The position numbers and the translations under genes were made by a program. The notes under the pieces are model-generated. The model ran no database searches and was not told the DNA's origin. It saw nothing but the letters and a program-made list of their open reading frames with translations. Positions 52,127 through 62,100 of a stretch of DNA of 64,000 nucleotides are shown one piece after another. The DNA comes from Alsobacter ponti (GTDB taxonomy: Bacteria > Pseudomonadota > Alphaproteobacteria > Rhizobiales > Beijerinckiaceae). The stretch is from assembly GCF_024294805.1 (NCBI RefSeq), contig NZ_JANCLU010000011.1, positions 96,894 to 160,893 of the forward strand, written 5' to 3'. Numbering within the stretch: position 1 is the first letter of the stretch; every line of letters begins with the position of its first letter.

Positions 52127-54169
52127 ATGAAGCGCGGGCAAATTCCAGAATCGGGGACAACAAATGTTCTTCCCGCCTCGACGGGCGTGGAGCAGGAACC
52201 GGGAATCGCCAGGGGGAAAGACGCAGCCGAACTGTCAGATGCCGCGGAGGCGTCGGCCCTTCGGATCGAGAGAGCCGTCGACCGGCATTCGAGCCTGTGG
52301 TCTGATCTCGGAATACTCTTCTCAAAAATGTTGGGGACGAGCGAAGGATGGCCAACGATCAGGCTCGCCCTGACCATCGTGCTCGTCCTGATTGGAAACA
52401 TGTTCGGGCAGATCCAGCTGAATGAATGGAACGGGACGTTTTTCGATGCGGTGGCCAAGAGAAACACCCACGCATTCCTGACCCAACTTCAGACCTTTGC
52501 CGTCATCGTCGTATTTCTACTCTGCCTAGTGGTCGCGCAGACCTGGCTCCAGGAGCGGCTGAAAATCCGACTGAGGGAGCGGATCGCACGCGTCCTTTTC
52601 GACATGTGGCTGGAGCCGAAGCGCGCCTATCAATTGTCCTTTGTTGGTCAGGCGGGGGCCCAGCCCGACCAGCGAATGCAGGAAGACTGCCGGATCTTTT
52701 CAGAACTTACCGCGGAACTCGGAGTGGGGGCGCTTCAGTCACTCTTGCTGCTGGTGAGCTTCATCGGAGTGCTCTGGACACTGTCGTCCTACGCGTCCTT
52801 TGAATATGAGGGCCGGGAAGTCGTGCTGCATGGCTATATGGTCTGGGTAGCTGTCGGTTATGCGGCAGCAGGCTCCGGGCTGACGTGGCTTATTGGACGC
52901 CCCCTCATCCGGCTGAACACCGAGCGGTATCGCCGTGAGGCCGAGCTGCGATTTGCTATCGTGCGAGTCCAAGAGAGCGCCGAAAGCGTCTCGCTCTATG
53001 CTGGCGAGCGAGATGAGCACCGAAGCCTCAATGCTTTCCTGGGAGCTGTGCTGACAGCGAGTCGACGCCTTTCCGGAGCGCTGGCGCGCCTCACGTGGAT
53101 CACATCAGGCTACGGCTGGTTGGCCATCATCGTTCCGATCCTGGCCGCCGCTCCAGGCTACTTCGGCGACAGGCTGTCCTTTGGCGAAATGATGATGGTG
53201 GTCGGCGCCTTCAACCAGGTCCAGCAGGCGCTCCGGTTTTTCGTCGACCACTTCCCGAAATTCGCTGATTGGCGGTCGGCCGTCGGCAGAGTGGCGACGT
53301 TCGCGCAGTCGGGCACGGAGTTGAGCCGCACGATGGCGAGTGCCGCGCGCATCGAGGTGCGGGAGCACGCGAATGCGCGCCTTGCATTCGAGGGTCTTTC
53401 AATCGCGCTGAGCGATGGAAGCATCATTATCGACGATGCGACGGCGGAAGTCGGCGCCGGCGAACGCGTGTTGATCAAGGGAGCTTCCGGATCGGGCAAG
53501 AGCACCTTGTTTCGCGCCATAGCAGGTCTGTGGCCATGGGGCACCGGAACCATCGTCACTCCGCCAAGAACCGCGATGATGTTTCTGTCCCAGAGGCCCT
53601 ACCTGCCGCTCGGCACCCTTCGAGCGGCTGTCTGCTACCCGATCGCCCCCGATTTGCTGGATCCAAAGTCGGTCGAAGCCGCGCTGGATCGATGCGGGCT
53701 CGGCAAATATCGCGATGCTCTGGACCGGGAAGAGCGATGGGACAGAACACTGTCCCTGGGGCAACAGCAGAGAATCGCTTTCGCTCGCGTTCTCATCCAC
53801 CGGCCTAGTTGGGTCTTCATGGACGAGGCGACGTCGGCGCTTGACGAAGAGAGCCAGCAGGACCTGTTGGCTCTGTTCAATCGTGAACTGAATGGAACCA
53901 CAGTGCTGTCGATTGCGCACCGTCCTGGGTTGGAGCGCTTTCACACTCGGGTGCTCCAGATTCGCAAGACGAGAGGCGGAGCCGTTCTGGTGCCCCTGCC
54001 TGGTGAAGCGGAGCGAACGGCAGATGAGAAAGCCGCTGAAGCCGCGGAGCCATGGTTGAAACTTGCCGATTCCAACAATCTCAAGACGCCCCACCTAAGC
54101 GGAGCGCAAAGGAGGTCTGGGTTCGTATGGCCCAGACTCAATGACTTTTTTCGCCGACTAAGAAGCTGA
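52127..54169 (+). CDS. SbmA/BacA-type ABC transporter with fused ATPase
   Basis: 680 residues. The N-terminal 60 residues are hydrophilic. A membrane domain (about 80-400) with six TM segments carries LNEWNGTFFDA, diagnostic of the SbmA_BacA/YddA family. The ATPase domain (about 420-620) has Walker A GASGSGKST, the family's altered signature LSLGQQQR, and MDEATSALDEES. Members import vitamin B12-like or peptide compounds, or act in envelope maintenance. It forms a tandem with the DUF2254 gene, 162 bp downstream. Confidence 0.93.
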   Translation: MKRGQIPESGTTNVLPASTGVEQEPGIARGKDAAELSDAAEASALRIERAVDRHSSLWSDLGILFSKMLGTSEGWPTIRLALTIVLVLIGNMFGQIQLNEWNGTFFDAVAKRNTHAFLTQLQTFAVIVVFLLCLVVAQTWLQERLKIRLRERIARVLFDMWLEPKRAYQLSFVGQAGAQPDQRMQEDCRIFSELTAELGVGALQSLLLLVSFIGVLWTLSSYASFEYEGREVVLHGYMVWVAVGYAAAGSGLTWLIGRPLIRLNTERYRREAELRFAIVRVQESAESVSLYAGERDEHRSLNAFLGAVLTASRRLSGALARLTWITSGYGWLAIIVPILAAAPGYFGDRLSFGEMMMVVGAFNQVQQALRFFVDHFPKFADWRSAVGRVATFAQSGTELSRTMASAARIEVREHANARLAFEGLSIALSDGSIIIDDATAEVGAGERVLIKGASGSGKSTLFRAIAGLWPWGTGTIVTPPRTAMMFLSQRPYLPLGTLRAAVCYPIAPDLLDPKSVEAALDRCGLGKYRDALDREERWDRTLSLGQQQRIAFARVLIHRPSWVFMDEATSALDEESQQDLLALFNRELNGTTVLSIAHRPGLERFHTRVLQIRKTRGGAVLVPLPGEAERTADEKAAEAAEPWLKLADSNNLKTPHLSGAQRRSGFVWPRLNDFFRRLRS

Positions 54170-54331
54170 GCGGTCGATCCGGTGGTCTCCACTCGCCGGA
54201 GCGTCGGACAATCTGACCTGGTGCAAACAGTCAATGGTCGCGTTGCCCAAGCCTGAACTTCGTCCGTTCCGCTTCGAGATGGTCGCCGTCTCCAGTCTTG
54301 CGGGATCCACTTCACCGCTTGGATCAGCTTC

Positions 54332-55597
54332 ATGAAAATCATGAACAATCGCTGGCATTGGATCGTAGCACAATTGAGTGGGCGGCTCTGGTTCTGGGCC
54401 GCTCTTTATGCTGTCGGCGGGATCGCGACAGCACTCGTTGCCGCCTGGATTACGCCGCTCATTCCGGATTCGTTTTCGGCAAAAATCGGGGCCGATGCCG
54501 TAGACGATGTCCTCACGATCCTTGCATCGAGCATGCTGGCCGTGGCGACATTTTCGCTGTCGACCATGGTGTCGGCGTTTATGGCCAGCATCAATTCGAC
54601 CACGCCCCGGGCAGCGCAACTCCTGGTCGAGGACAAGAAATCACAGAACGCTATAGCCTCTTTCATCGGCGCATTCCTTTACAGTCTGGTGGGGATCATC
54701 GCGCTGAGAACCGGAATCTACGGAGCCTCAGGCCGCATTGTTCTCTTCGCTATGACGATCATCGTTGTGCTCACTGTTGTGGCGCTGCTTCTGCGTTGGC
54801 TTGATTATCTGTCGCGTCTCGGCCGAGTGGACGAGATTCTCGACAGGGTCGAGAAAATCGCGGTGGAAGCCCTAACCGCGGAATTCACATCGCCGCTGTC
54901 CGATCCGCACTTCTCCCTCGCGAAGGGATATTCGATCAATGCCGGGGACATCGGATATATTCAGTTTACTGACGTCAGCCGGCTGTCTGAGATAGCCAGG
55001 AACGCATCCGGATCCGTTACCGTACTCCGCCGCTCCGGGGCGTTTGTCGATGTGCGCGACGTGATCGCCGCAATTTCGTGGTCGCCAGACGCGCATGAGG
55101 TTGCCGAACTGAAGGCCTGCTTCGTCATCGGCCCAAACCGCTCGATCACACAAGATCCGCGATATGGCGTGATCCTGCTGGCGGAGATCGCATCCAGAGC
55201 ACTTTCGCCTGGCATCAACGATCCGGGAACGGCCATCGAAGTGATTGCCCGGATCGTGCGGGTGTTGGGACACTCCGAGGCGGCGAACTCGCAGCGAGAA
55301 GAGGGCCAGTTGCCGCAGTGTGTCCAGCTTCCCGCTCTGTCGCTGAACGACCTGTTCGACGATGCATTCACGCCGATTTCCCGGGATGGCGCCGCAAGCC
55401 TGGAAGTTTCGATCAAATTGCAGAAGGCGCTGACGATTCTTGCGCGGCGAGAGATTTATCGTCCCATGGCGAGGAGACACGCCGAACTTGCCTTGACACG
55501 GTCAAAGGCGAAGCTGAGCCAACCCGAAGACATTGCGACCCTGGAGAAATCGGCCGTTTTGCTGATGCCTGCGGGTCAGGATCAACCCGATGGCTAG
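54332..55597 (+). CDS. DUF2254 family membrane protein
   Basis: 421 residues. Four TM helices in the first half (about 15-37, 60-85, 105-130, 135-155) with FSLSTMVSAFMASINSTTPRAAQLLVED, the family signature. The soluble second half (about 180-415) includes PNRSITQDPRYGVILLAEIASRALSPGINDPGTA, also conserved. Function unknown; probably an inner-membrane protein with a cytoplasmic sensor-like domain. Confidence 0.9.
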   Translation: MKIMNNRWHWIVAQLSGRLWFWAALYAVGGIATALVAAWITPLIPDSFSAKIGADAVDDVLTILASSMLAVATFSLSTMVSAFMASINSTTPRAAQLLVEDKKSQNAIASFIGAFLYSLVGIIALRTGIYGASGRIVLFAMTIIVVLTVVALLLRWLDYLSRLGRVDEILDRVEKIAVEALTAEFTSPLSDPHFSLAKGYSINAGDIGYIQFTDVSRLSEIARNASGSVTVLRRSGAFVDVRDVIAAISWSPDAHEVAELKACFVIGPNRSITQDPRYGVILLAEIASRALSPGINDPGTAIEVIARIVRVLGHSEAANSQREEGQLPQCVQLPALSLNDLFDDAFTPISRDGAASLEVSIKLQKALTILARREIYRPMARRHAELALTRSKAKLSQPEDIATLEKSAVLLMPAGQDQPDG

Positions 55598-55824
55598 CCT
55601 GGAGCCGATGGCCACTTTCGAGCGTTGCGACAACATCCAAGCTGCGCGGGGCCGAGATCGGCCGCGATCGATCCGCCCTGGTTGAGCATGCAGCTTCCCG
55701 CTTCGATCCCAGCCTTTGCGGGCCACCCGATTTACCCGATGCTGACGGTGTCGGCGCGATAGCGGCGGACACGATTGCTGCTCGGGGCGAGCTCGAAGCG
55801 AGATGGCCCTAGGAGATCGAAGAG

Positions 55825-56061
55825 ATGACGACAGATGGAACGGACGATGTTCTTACTAGCAGCTTCTTAACAGTGGTTTCCCAAAAGAATGTACCGTCGA
55901 TGATCCGGGTCGGTCTGGGTTGGTTCAGCATATACGAAGTCTGCAACCAGCTTGCCGAGTCAAATGTCCCTCTTTCTGCCGAATTGAGAGAGGCATGGTC
56001 GCTACCGTCGGGGGCCAGTGTCGGAGATCTTGCGTCCATAATCATCAGCCGGGAGATCTAA
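55825..56061 (+). CDS. Small hypothetical protein
   Basis: 78 residues from ATG 55825 with CTAGGAGAT upstream. A hydrophobic-aromatic middle (SMIRVGLGWFSIYEVCNQLAE) is too short and polar for a TM helix. The end (VGDLASIIISREI) resembles a helix-strand unit. No family. It lies 228 bp after the DUF2254 stop; that gap holds only decayed-looking open frames. Confidence 0.55.
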   Translation: MTTDGTDDVLTSSFLTVVSQKNVPSMIRVGLGWFSIYEVCNQLAESNVPLSAELREAWSLPSGASVGDLASIIISREI

Positions 56062-56223
56062 TTCATTTCGCTCACGCCGTCTGACGGGTTAATGATGGCC
56101 CCGCCCTGGCCGCGACCACCATCACCTGCGGACGATCAGAATTGACGTTGGGAGAGACATGCACGCTGAGTCGCGCGCCGGCTCAAGGCGAAGCGGCGCC
56201 CGCGAGCAGCGGGAACGGTCGGC

Positions 56224-56748
56224 TCACCAGTTGTGCATCCAGCGCAAAAAGCGCCCTGAACCGCGCCGCCCCTCGAGCCGCGCCTTCTGATCGTCGGTCA
56301 GCGTACCGTAGAAGCCATCCAAAGCCGGCTGCACCGTCTTGATCGCCTGCAGCATGGCCTCCATGCGCGTCGCCATCGCGGCCATGCGCGCCGGCATCGT
56401 TGCTGGAACGTCTTGCGCGCAGGCCGCGCGCATCTGTTCCGCGGCCTTGATGGAAGCGGTCTTCAGATCCTCGAACTTGGCGCGCTGGGCATCTGAGAGC
56501 TTGATCTCCTTGTCGAGGCGATCGAGGCGCCATTGACCGAAGCCCGCGGCCGCCGGGCCGCAGCTGCGGTCCCAATCACCTCGCCCCATCATCGCGGGGC
56601 CCATCATCGTGCCGTGTCCCATCCACCAGCCCGGGCCGTCGCCGCCGCGCCCGGCGCCGGGGCCTTGCGCATAGGCCGCACTCGACACCGCGATTCCGGC
56701 GGCAGTAATGGCGGCGAGGGTCCAGGCATTTCGACGACGGATTTGCAT
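56224..56748 (-). CDS. Spy/CpxP-like periplasmic LTxxQ protein
   Basis: 174 residues. Signal peptide to about residue 27 (VSSAAYA). A Met/Gly-rich stretch (WWMGHGTMMGPAMMG) that could bind Cu or other metal follows, then two helices with the degenerate repeat LSDAQRAKFEDL and LTDDQKARLEG typical of CpxP/Spy/CnrX-type proteins. A periplasmic chaperone or metal sensor. It is downstream of, and on the same strand as, the histidine kinase gene (173 bp), so likely controlled by or feeding that system. Confidence 0.88.
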   Translation of the reverse strand: MQIRRRNAWTLAAITAAGIAVSSAAYAQGPGAGRGGDGPGWWMGHGTMMGPAMMGRGDWDRSCGPAAAGFGQWRLDRLDKEIKLSDAQRAKFEDLKTASIKAAEQMRAACAQDVPATMPARMAAMATRMEAMLQAIKTVQPALDGFYGTLTDDQKARLEGRRGSGRFLRWMHNW

Positions 56749-56921
56749 GGCGCCAACTCCCGGTTGTGGACCGCACCAGAATACACCTCCTTGGCAAGCA
56801 TCCCTTGCGCCAGCTCAAATTGTTTGACGTTGCCGACCGCGAGAACCTCTCTGTCCTGGCGCGCGGTAGGCGCGGACGCCCCGGCCCGAGTCACCCGGCG
56901 TGACGTCTCGACCGCGGCTCG

Positions 56922-58292
56922 TCAGCTCGCAAACGGCTGGACCGGCAGTTCCACGTTCGCAGCGACGCCACCCCATGCTGACGTGCTGATCCAGACCTTG
57001 CCGCCGTAAAGGCTCACGACATCGCGTACGATGGCGAGGCCCAGCCCGGTTCCAGGCGTGCTTTCGTCGATCCGGGTCCCCGCCTCGAACGCCCGCTCGC
57101 GAGCCTCGGGCGGCATCCCCGGGCCATCATCCTCGACGCACAGTCGGATCGTTTTGTCACGCAAGGCGGATACGGTGATGCAGACGCGCGACCTAGCCCA
57201 CTTGGCGGCATTGTCCACGAGATTGCCCATCACCTCGTCGAGGTCCTCGGTCGCGCAGGCGACCACGACGTCGTCGGGGAGGTCGGCCAGCTCGAAGGCG
57301 ATTCCACGACCCCGATACAGGCGCTCGATGCCCGAGATCAGCGCATCGAGGGCGGGAGCGAGGCGGGTCGCCGCCACTCCGCTGCTGCGGGAGGCGACCG
57401 CACGGGCGTGGGCCAGCTGGTAGTCGATCTGGCGTCGAATGCGGTCACACTGTTCGACCACGGTTCGTCCGTCCTGCCCGGCGGCGGACAGGCGCTCGCC
57501 CTCGAACTGGAGAATCGCGAGAGGCGTCTTGAGCGCATGGGCGAGATTGCCGGCCTCGAGCCGGGCGCGCCGGATCATCTCCTCGTTCGACTGCAGCAAG
57601 GCGTTGACGCTCGCCGCGAGCGGAGCCACCTCTTCGGGAAGGTCCTCGGAAAGGCGCGCCGCGTCTCCCCGTCGGACCGCCGCCAGTTCGCGTCGCATTC
57701 GTCCCAGCGGCAGCAGGCCGTACCAGATCATGACCGCGGCGGTCGCCACGAGGCCGAGGCCGATGAAGGCCAGGGAGACTGCGAGGGTGTGCTTGAACGT
57801 CGCCAGAAAAGCGTCGCGCAGGGTCACGTCGCTGCCGACCGCCAGGCGTAGCGGGACGCCGCTCGGACCGCCGACGACAGTGCGTTCCAGGACCATCACT
57901 GGGCCAGTGGGACCCTCGAGGGTGACCGTGCGCTCCTGGGCCGTCCCATCGAGCGGCAGGTTGAGAGCAAGAGCGCTGTTTCCCATAGACGGGGAGCGAA
58001 GCGAGCCCCCGCCAGGGCGCTCAACCTGCCAGTAATAGCCTGAAGATGGCTGCTGAAAGCGATGGTCGCTCAGCGGCACGCTCAGGCGCAGCGCGCCGTC
58101 CGCATCCAGGACGACCAGGTTGGCAAGTTCAGTGGCGTGATGATCGAGTTCGTCCACGAACTCGGCCACGGCATGCCCTTCGAACAGACGCGACAGCACG
58201 AGCCAGCTGGCGATCAGGCCGATAGCGATCCAGACCGCGCCGGCGAGCGCCAGGCGGGTGCGAAAACTGGCGCGCTGTCGCACGGGCGTCAT
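56922..58292 (-). CDS. Membrane sensor histidine kinase (PhoQ-like layout)
   Basis: 456 residues. TM helices at about 14-36 and 168-192 flank a 130-residue periplasmic sensor. Then HAMP, dimerisation box NLAHALKTPLAIL with His252, N-box NLVDNAAKWAR, and ATP lid motifs VEDDGPGMP and GTGLGLAIV. The start overlaps the response-regulator stop by four bases. With the Spy-like gene behind it, an envelope or metal stress signal is plausible. Confidence 0.94.
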   Translation of the reverse strand: MTPVRQRASFRTRLALAGAVWIAIGLIASWLVLSRLFEGHAVAEFVDELDHHATELANLVVLDADGALRLSVPLSDHRFQQPSSGYYWQVERPGGGSLRSPSMGNSALALNLPLDGTAQERTVTLEGPTGPVMVLERTVVGGPSGVPLRLAVGSDVTLRDAFLATFKHTLAVSLAFIGLGLVATAAVMIWYGLLPLGRMRRELAAVRRGDAARLSEDLPEEVAPLAASVNALLQSNEEMIRRARLEAGNLAHALKTPLAILQFEGERLSAAGQDGRTVVEQCDRIRRQIDYQLAHARAVASRSSGVAATRLAPALDALISGIERLYRGRGIAFELADLPDDVVVACATEDLDEVMGNLVDNAAKWARSRVCITVSALRDKTIRLCVEDDGPGMPPEARERAFEAGTRIDESTPGTGLGLAIVRDVVSLYGGKVWISTSAWGGVAANVELPVQPFAS

Positions 58293-58942
58293 CCCATCCG
58301 GTAACCCATGCCGCGCAGCGTACGGATCGCATCCTTGCCGAGCTTGCGGCGCAGCCGGGCGACGAAGACCTCGATCGTGTTCGAGTCGCGGGGTTCTTCC
58401 GCGGCGTAGACATGCTCGATCAGATCAGCCTGCGAAACGACGCGTCCGGGGCGGTGCATGAGGTAGCTCAGCACCTTCAATTCCTGCGCGGTCAATTCAA
58501 TGGGTTGTCCGCGTACCGTCACCGAGCCCGCGCTGGCGTCGAGTACGAGATCGCCATGGCGAAGCACGGCGGCCGAGTGCCCCGAGGCCCGCCGCACCAG
58601 AGCGCGCAGACGCGCCACTACTTCCTCGGTCTGAAACGGCTTGGACATGTAGTCATCGGCCCCGGCATTGAGTCCGGCGACCCGTTCGCTCCAGGTGCCT
58701 CTCGCGGAGAGAACCAGCACCGGCACCGCCCGGCCAGCCGAGCGCCAGCGCTTCAGGACCTCGAGTCCCGGGAGGCGCGGAAGGCCTAGATCCAGCACGA
58801 CGGCATCAAAATCGACGGTATCACCCAGATACCACCCTGCGTCGCCGTCGGTCTCATGATCCACGACAAAGCCTGCCGACGACAGCGCCTCTCGCAGCCG
58901 GTTGGCCAGTTCGAGATCGTCTTCGAGCAGCAGAACGCGAAT
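58289..58942 (-). CDS. OmpR-family response regulator, apparent ATT start
   Basis: 217 residues if translation begins at ATT 58942. The receiver's first strand and acidic pocket (RVLLLEDD, residues 2-9) are encoded upstream of the first conventional start, GTG 58864, and are essential. An in-frame stop lies only four codons upstream (58952-58954), and the four codons in between contain no ATG, GTG or TTG. AAGG seven bases before the ATT is a good ribosome site. Phospho-acceptor Asp51, Ser79, Lys101, then a winged helix (about 125-217). Partner of the kinase whose start it overlaps. Confidence 0.9.
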   Translation of the reverse strand: MRVLLLEDDLELANRLREALSSAGFVVDHETDGDAGWYLGDTVDFDAVVLDLGLPRLPGLEVLKRWRSAGRAVPVLVLSARGTWSERVAGLNAGADDYMSKPFQTEEVVARLRALVRRASGHSAAVLRHGDLVLDASAGSVTVRGQPIELTAQELKVLSYLMHRPGRVVSQADLIEHVYAAEEPRDSNTIEVFVARLRRKLGKDAIRTLRGMGYRMG

Positions 58943-59122
58943 AGCGGCACCTTATCGCTGCGCGGGACCTAAAGCCTCGCCCCGACTGGATCCCTTTCAA
59001 CTATGTGGTGTGTCGGGGGAGCGGTGCAAGCCACGGTTCAGCTTGCGTTCAGCCTGGCGACAGGTCCAGTTCAGGCCCGAAAGCTATGCCTTGCACGAGG
59101 CCAGGCGCCGGTCGGCGCAGCC

Positions 59123-62100
59123 ATGACCCGCAAGGAGCGCGCCTTGGGCAAACCGACGTCGTCCGACAAGATCACCTGGTCGTCCACGCAGACCACCGTC
59201 GAGGGCAACACCCTGCTCCTCGCGCCGATCACGGGGGTCTGGACCAAGCTCCAGTTGAGCGGAATCCCGGTCGGGGCGACGCTGTCCGACGGCCTCGGCC
59301 ACACGTTCACGGCGACACTCGGCCAGACCTCAGTCGACATCACCGCGTGGTCGCTGTCGACGCTCTCGCTCGCCATCGTGTCCGACACGAATTTCAAGCT
59401 CGTCGCGAGCACGGGAAGCGGCGTGTCGGCCACCGACAGCATCGTCGTCAACCCCTTTGCACCCGAGCTGCAATGGGGGCCTACGTCGCAAGGGCTGGAA
59501 GGCCAGCCGATCGCGATCGGCGATCTGTCCGTGTTCGCCAGGGCGCTGCCAGGCGACGCCAACACGATCAAGTCGGTCGTGATCAGCGGGATTCCCCTGG
59601 GCGTGACGCTGAGCGACGGCGCGGGGCACAGCTTCACCGCCACCAACAAGGTCAAGTCGATTGACGTGACCGCCTGGTCGCTTTCGGGGCTCACGGCGAA
59701 GACCCAGAGCGACGTGAACTTCAGCCTCACCGTGACCGCCACCGAGCGCGACGCCGAGGGCAATACTGCGAGCAGCACGGCCACCAAGGCCGTCATCGTC
59801 GCCCCGCTCGCGGCCTCGGTGAACTGGGACGCCGCGCCGAGCGCCGGCGTCGAAGGCTCGCCCATCGCCCTCGGCGCGCTGTCCGTGACGCTCAACAAGC
59901 TGGCCGCCGACACCGCCCACACCCTCAAGGCCCTGGTGATCGACTCGATCCCCGTGGGAGCGGTGCTGGCCGATGGCGCGGGCCACAGCTTCACCGCCGC
60001 CGTCGGGCTCACGGCGGCGAACGTAGCCGGGTGGTCGCTGTCGACCCTGACCATCACTCCGCCAGGTCCGGCGGACTTCACGCTCCGTGTGACGGCCATC
60101 GAGGCCGACGCCCAGGGCGACACCACCAGCACGACGGCGACCGAGGCGGTGGACGTCAGGCCGCTGGCTCCTGTTCTCAGCACGGTGGACGCCGCCGGAG
60201 AGGCCGGCGTCGCCATCACGCTCGACATCTCGAGCGCCCTTTCGGGGCTCGGCGCCCAGCAGGCTTCCGTTTCGTCGCTCGTCCTGGCCGGGCTGCCGCA
60301 AGGGGCCACGCTGAGCGACGGCACGCATTCCGTGACCGTGGACGGGACGCATCCAGCCGTCGACATCGCCGGTTGGGCGCTGGGCCAACTGACGGTCATC
60401 GCTCCCGCGGCAGGCCACTGGGCGCTCACCCTCTCGGGCGCCGTCACCGACATCGACGGGGACCAGGCAAGCGCGGTCGCTCCGCTCACGCTCACGGCGA
60501 CCCCCCCAGCCGATCACGCGCCCACCCTCGTCGCCAGCGTCCCGGACGCGGTGCTGGTCGAAGCCGGCGTCGCCGCGGACGGCGGGACCGTCGCCGGCGT
60601 GACGCAGTCCATCGCACACCTGATCAAGGCGGATGCGGACACGGCCGCGATTTACGACACGCAGGGCTGGACGCAAAACGCCGATGGCTCGTGGAGCAAG
60701 GCGGGCCTTTACGGCGTCGCGACGTTAGACGTCGCCAACGACACGCTCACCTACCACCTCGACGATAGGGCCGCCGCGACCGACCGTCTCGCGGCCGGCC
60801 AGAGCGTGACCGAAGCCTTCACCGTCAACGTGAGCGAGACAGGCGGTCCCTTGACGACCTCGGCCGACGTCGTCTTCACGGTGACCGGCAGCAACGATGC
60901 CCCCGCCTTCACCTCCGCCGTCGTTGATGCGGCAGTGTTCGACACCGCGGGGGCCGATGTCCCGGCGGATCTGACCGGCGTCTGCGCGACCTCCGATCCG
61001 GAGCAGGACGCCGTGAGCCTGGCGCTGGCGGCCGGACAGTCCGGTCTGGGCCAGCTCGGCACGTTCACCGTCGATGCCACCGGACGCTGGAGCTTCGTTT
61101 GGAAGGCCGGCGCGGTCGACGCCCTTGCCGCCGGCGCCACCGCCACCGACAATTTTGTCGTCGAGGCGTCCGATGGCCACGGGGGCACGGCCACTCAGAC
61201 GTTCACCTTCCGCGCCACCGGCGCCAACGACACGCCCCTCCTGTCCTCCGCGCCCGTCGACCTGCAACTCACGGACACGGCCGCCAACGACTGGTTCGCC
61301 CAGGTCGTCGGCAGCTTCGCCGCGGTCGACGCCGACGGACAGGTTCTCAGCTTCGCCCTGGCGGCGGGTCAGAGCGGAGTTGGCGCGTTCGGCAGCCTGG
61401 CGGTCGATCCCTCCGGCGCCTGGCTCTACACGCCCACGCCGGGAGCAGTGGACGCGCTCGCCGCCGGCGTCGTGGCGACCGACAATTTCCTGATCAAAGT
61501 CGACGATGGCCAGGGCGGCGTCGCCACGCAGGCGTTCACCGTGACCGTCACCGGCGCCGACGACGCCCCTGTCTTCCTCGGGAGCGGCCTCAGCGTGGTG
61601 CCGGAGAAGGGGCTGTTCGCCGCCCACCTCGACGCCTACGATCCGGAAGGAGCGCCGATCAGCTACACGCTGGGCGGCCCCGACGCCGGGCTGTTCAGCA
61701 TCGACGGCAACATGCTGGTCTTCAAGACGGCGCCGGACCTCGCCGTCGATCCGACCAGCTACGCCGTGGAGGTCACGGCCTCCGACGGCGCGACCGCGAC
61801 GACGTTGCCGCTCAGCATCAACCTGACGCCGGCGACGGGTGGCGTGTTCACGGTCGTCGACCCCGCCAACTCGGCGGCGGCGGCCGCCGCCGTCATTGCT
61901 GCGGTGCTCGGCAGCCAGCCGGGCGTCGTCGCCGATCCGGCCTCGTTCCAGATGGTCGCCGGCGCCTCTTCGGTGATGACCTATGACGGCTCGCTGACCC
62001 AATTGGGAATTGGCCCGGGACTGCTCATCACCTCGGGCACGACGCCGGGCACGTCCAACAGCCAGGGCTATTTCGGCGTCGACAACGGCATGGTCGGCGA

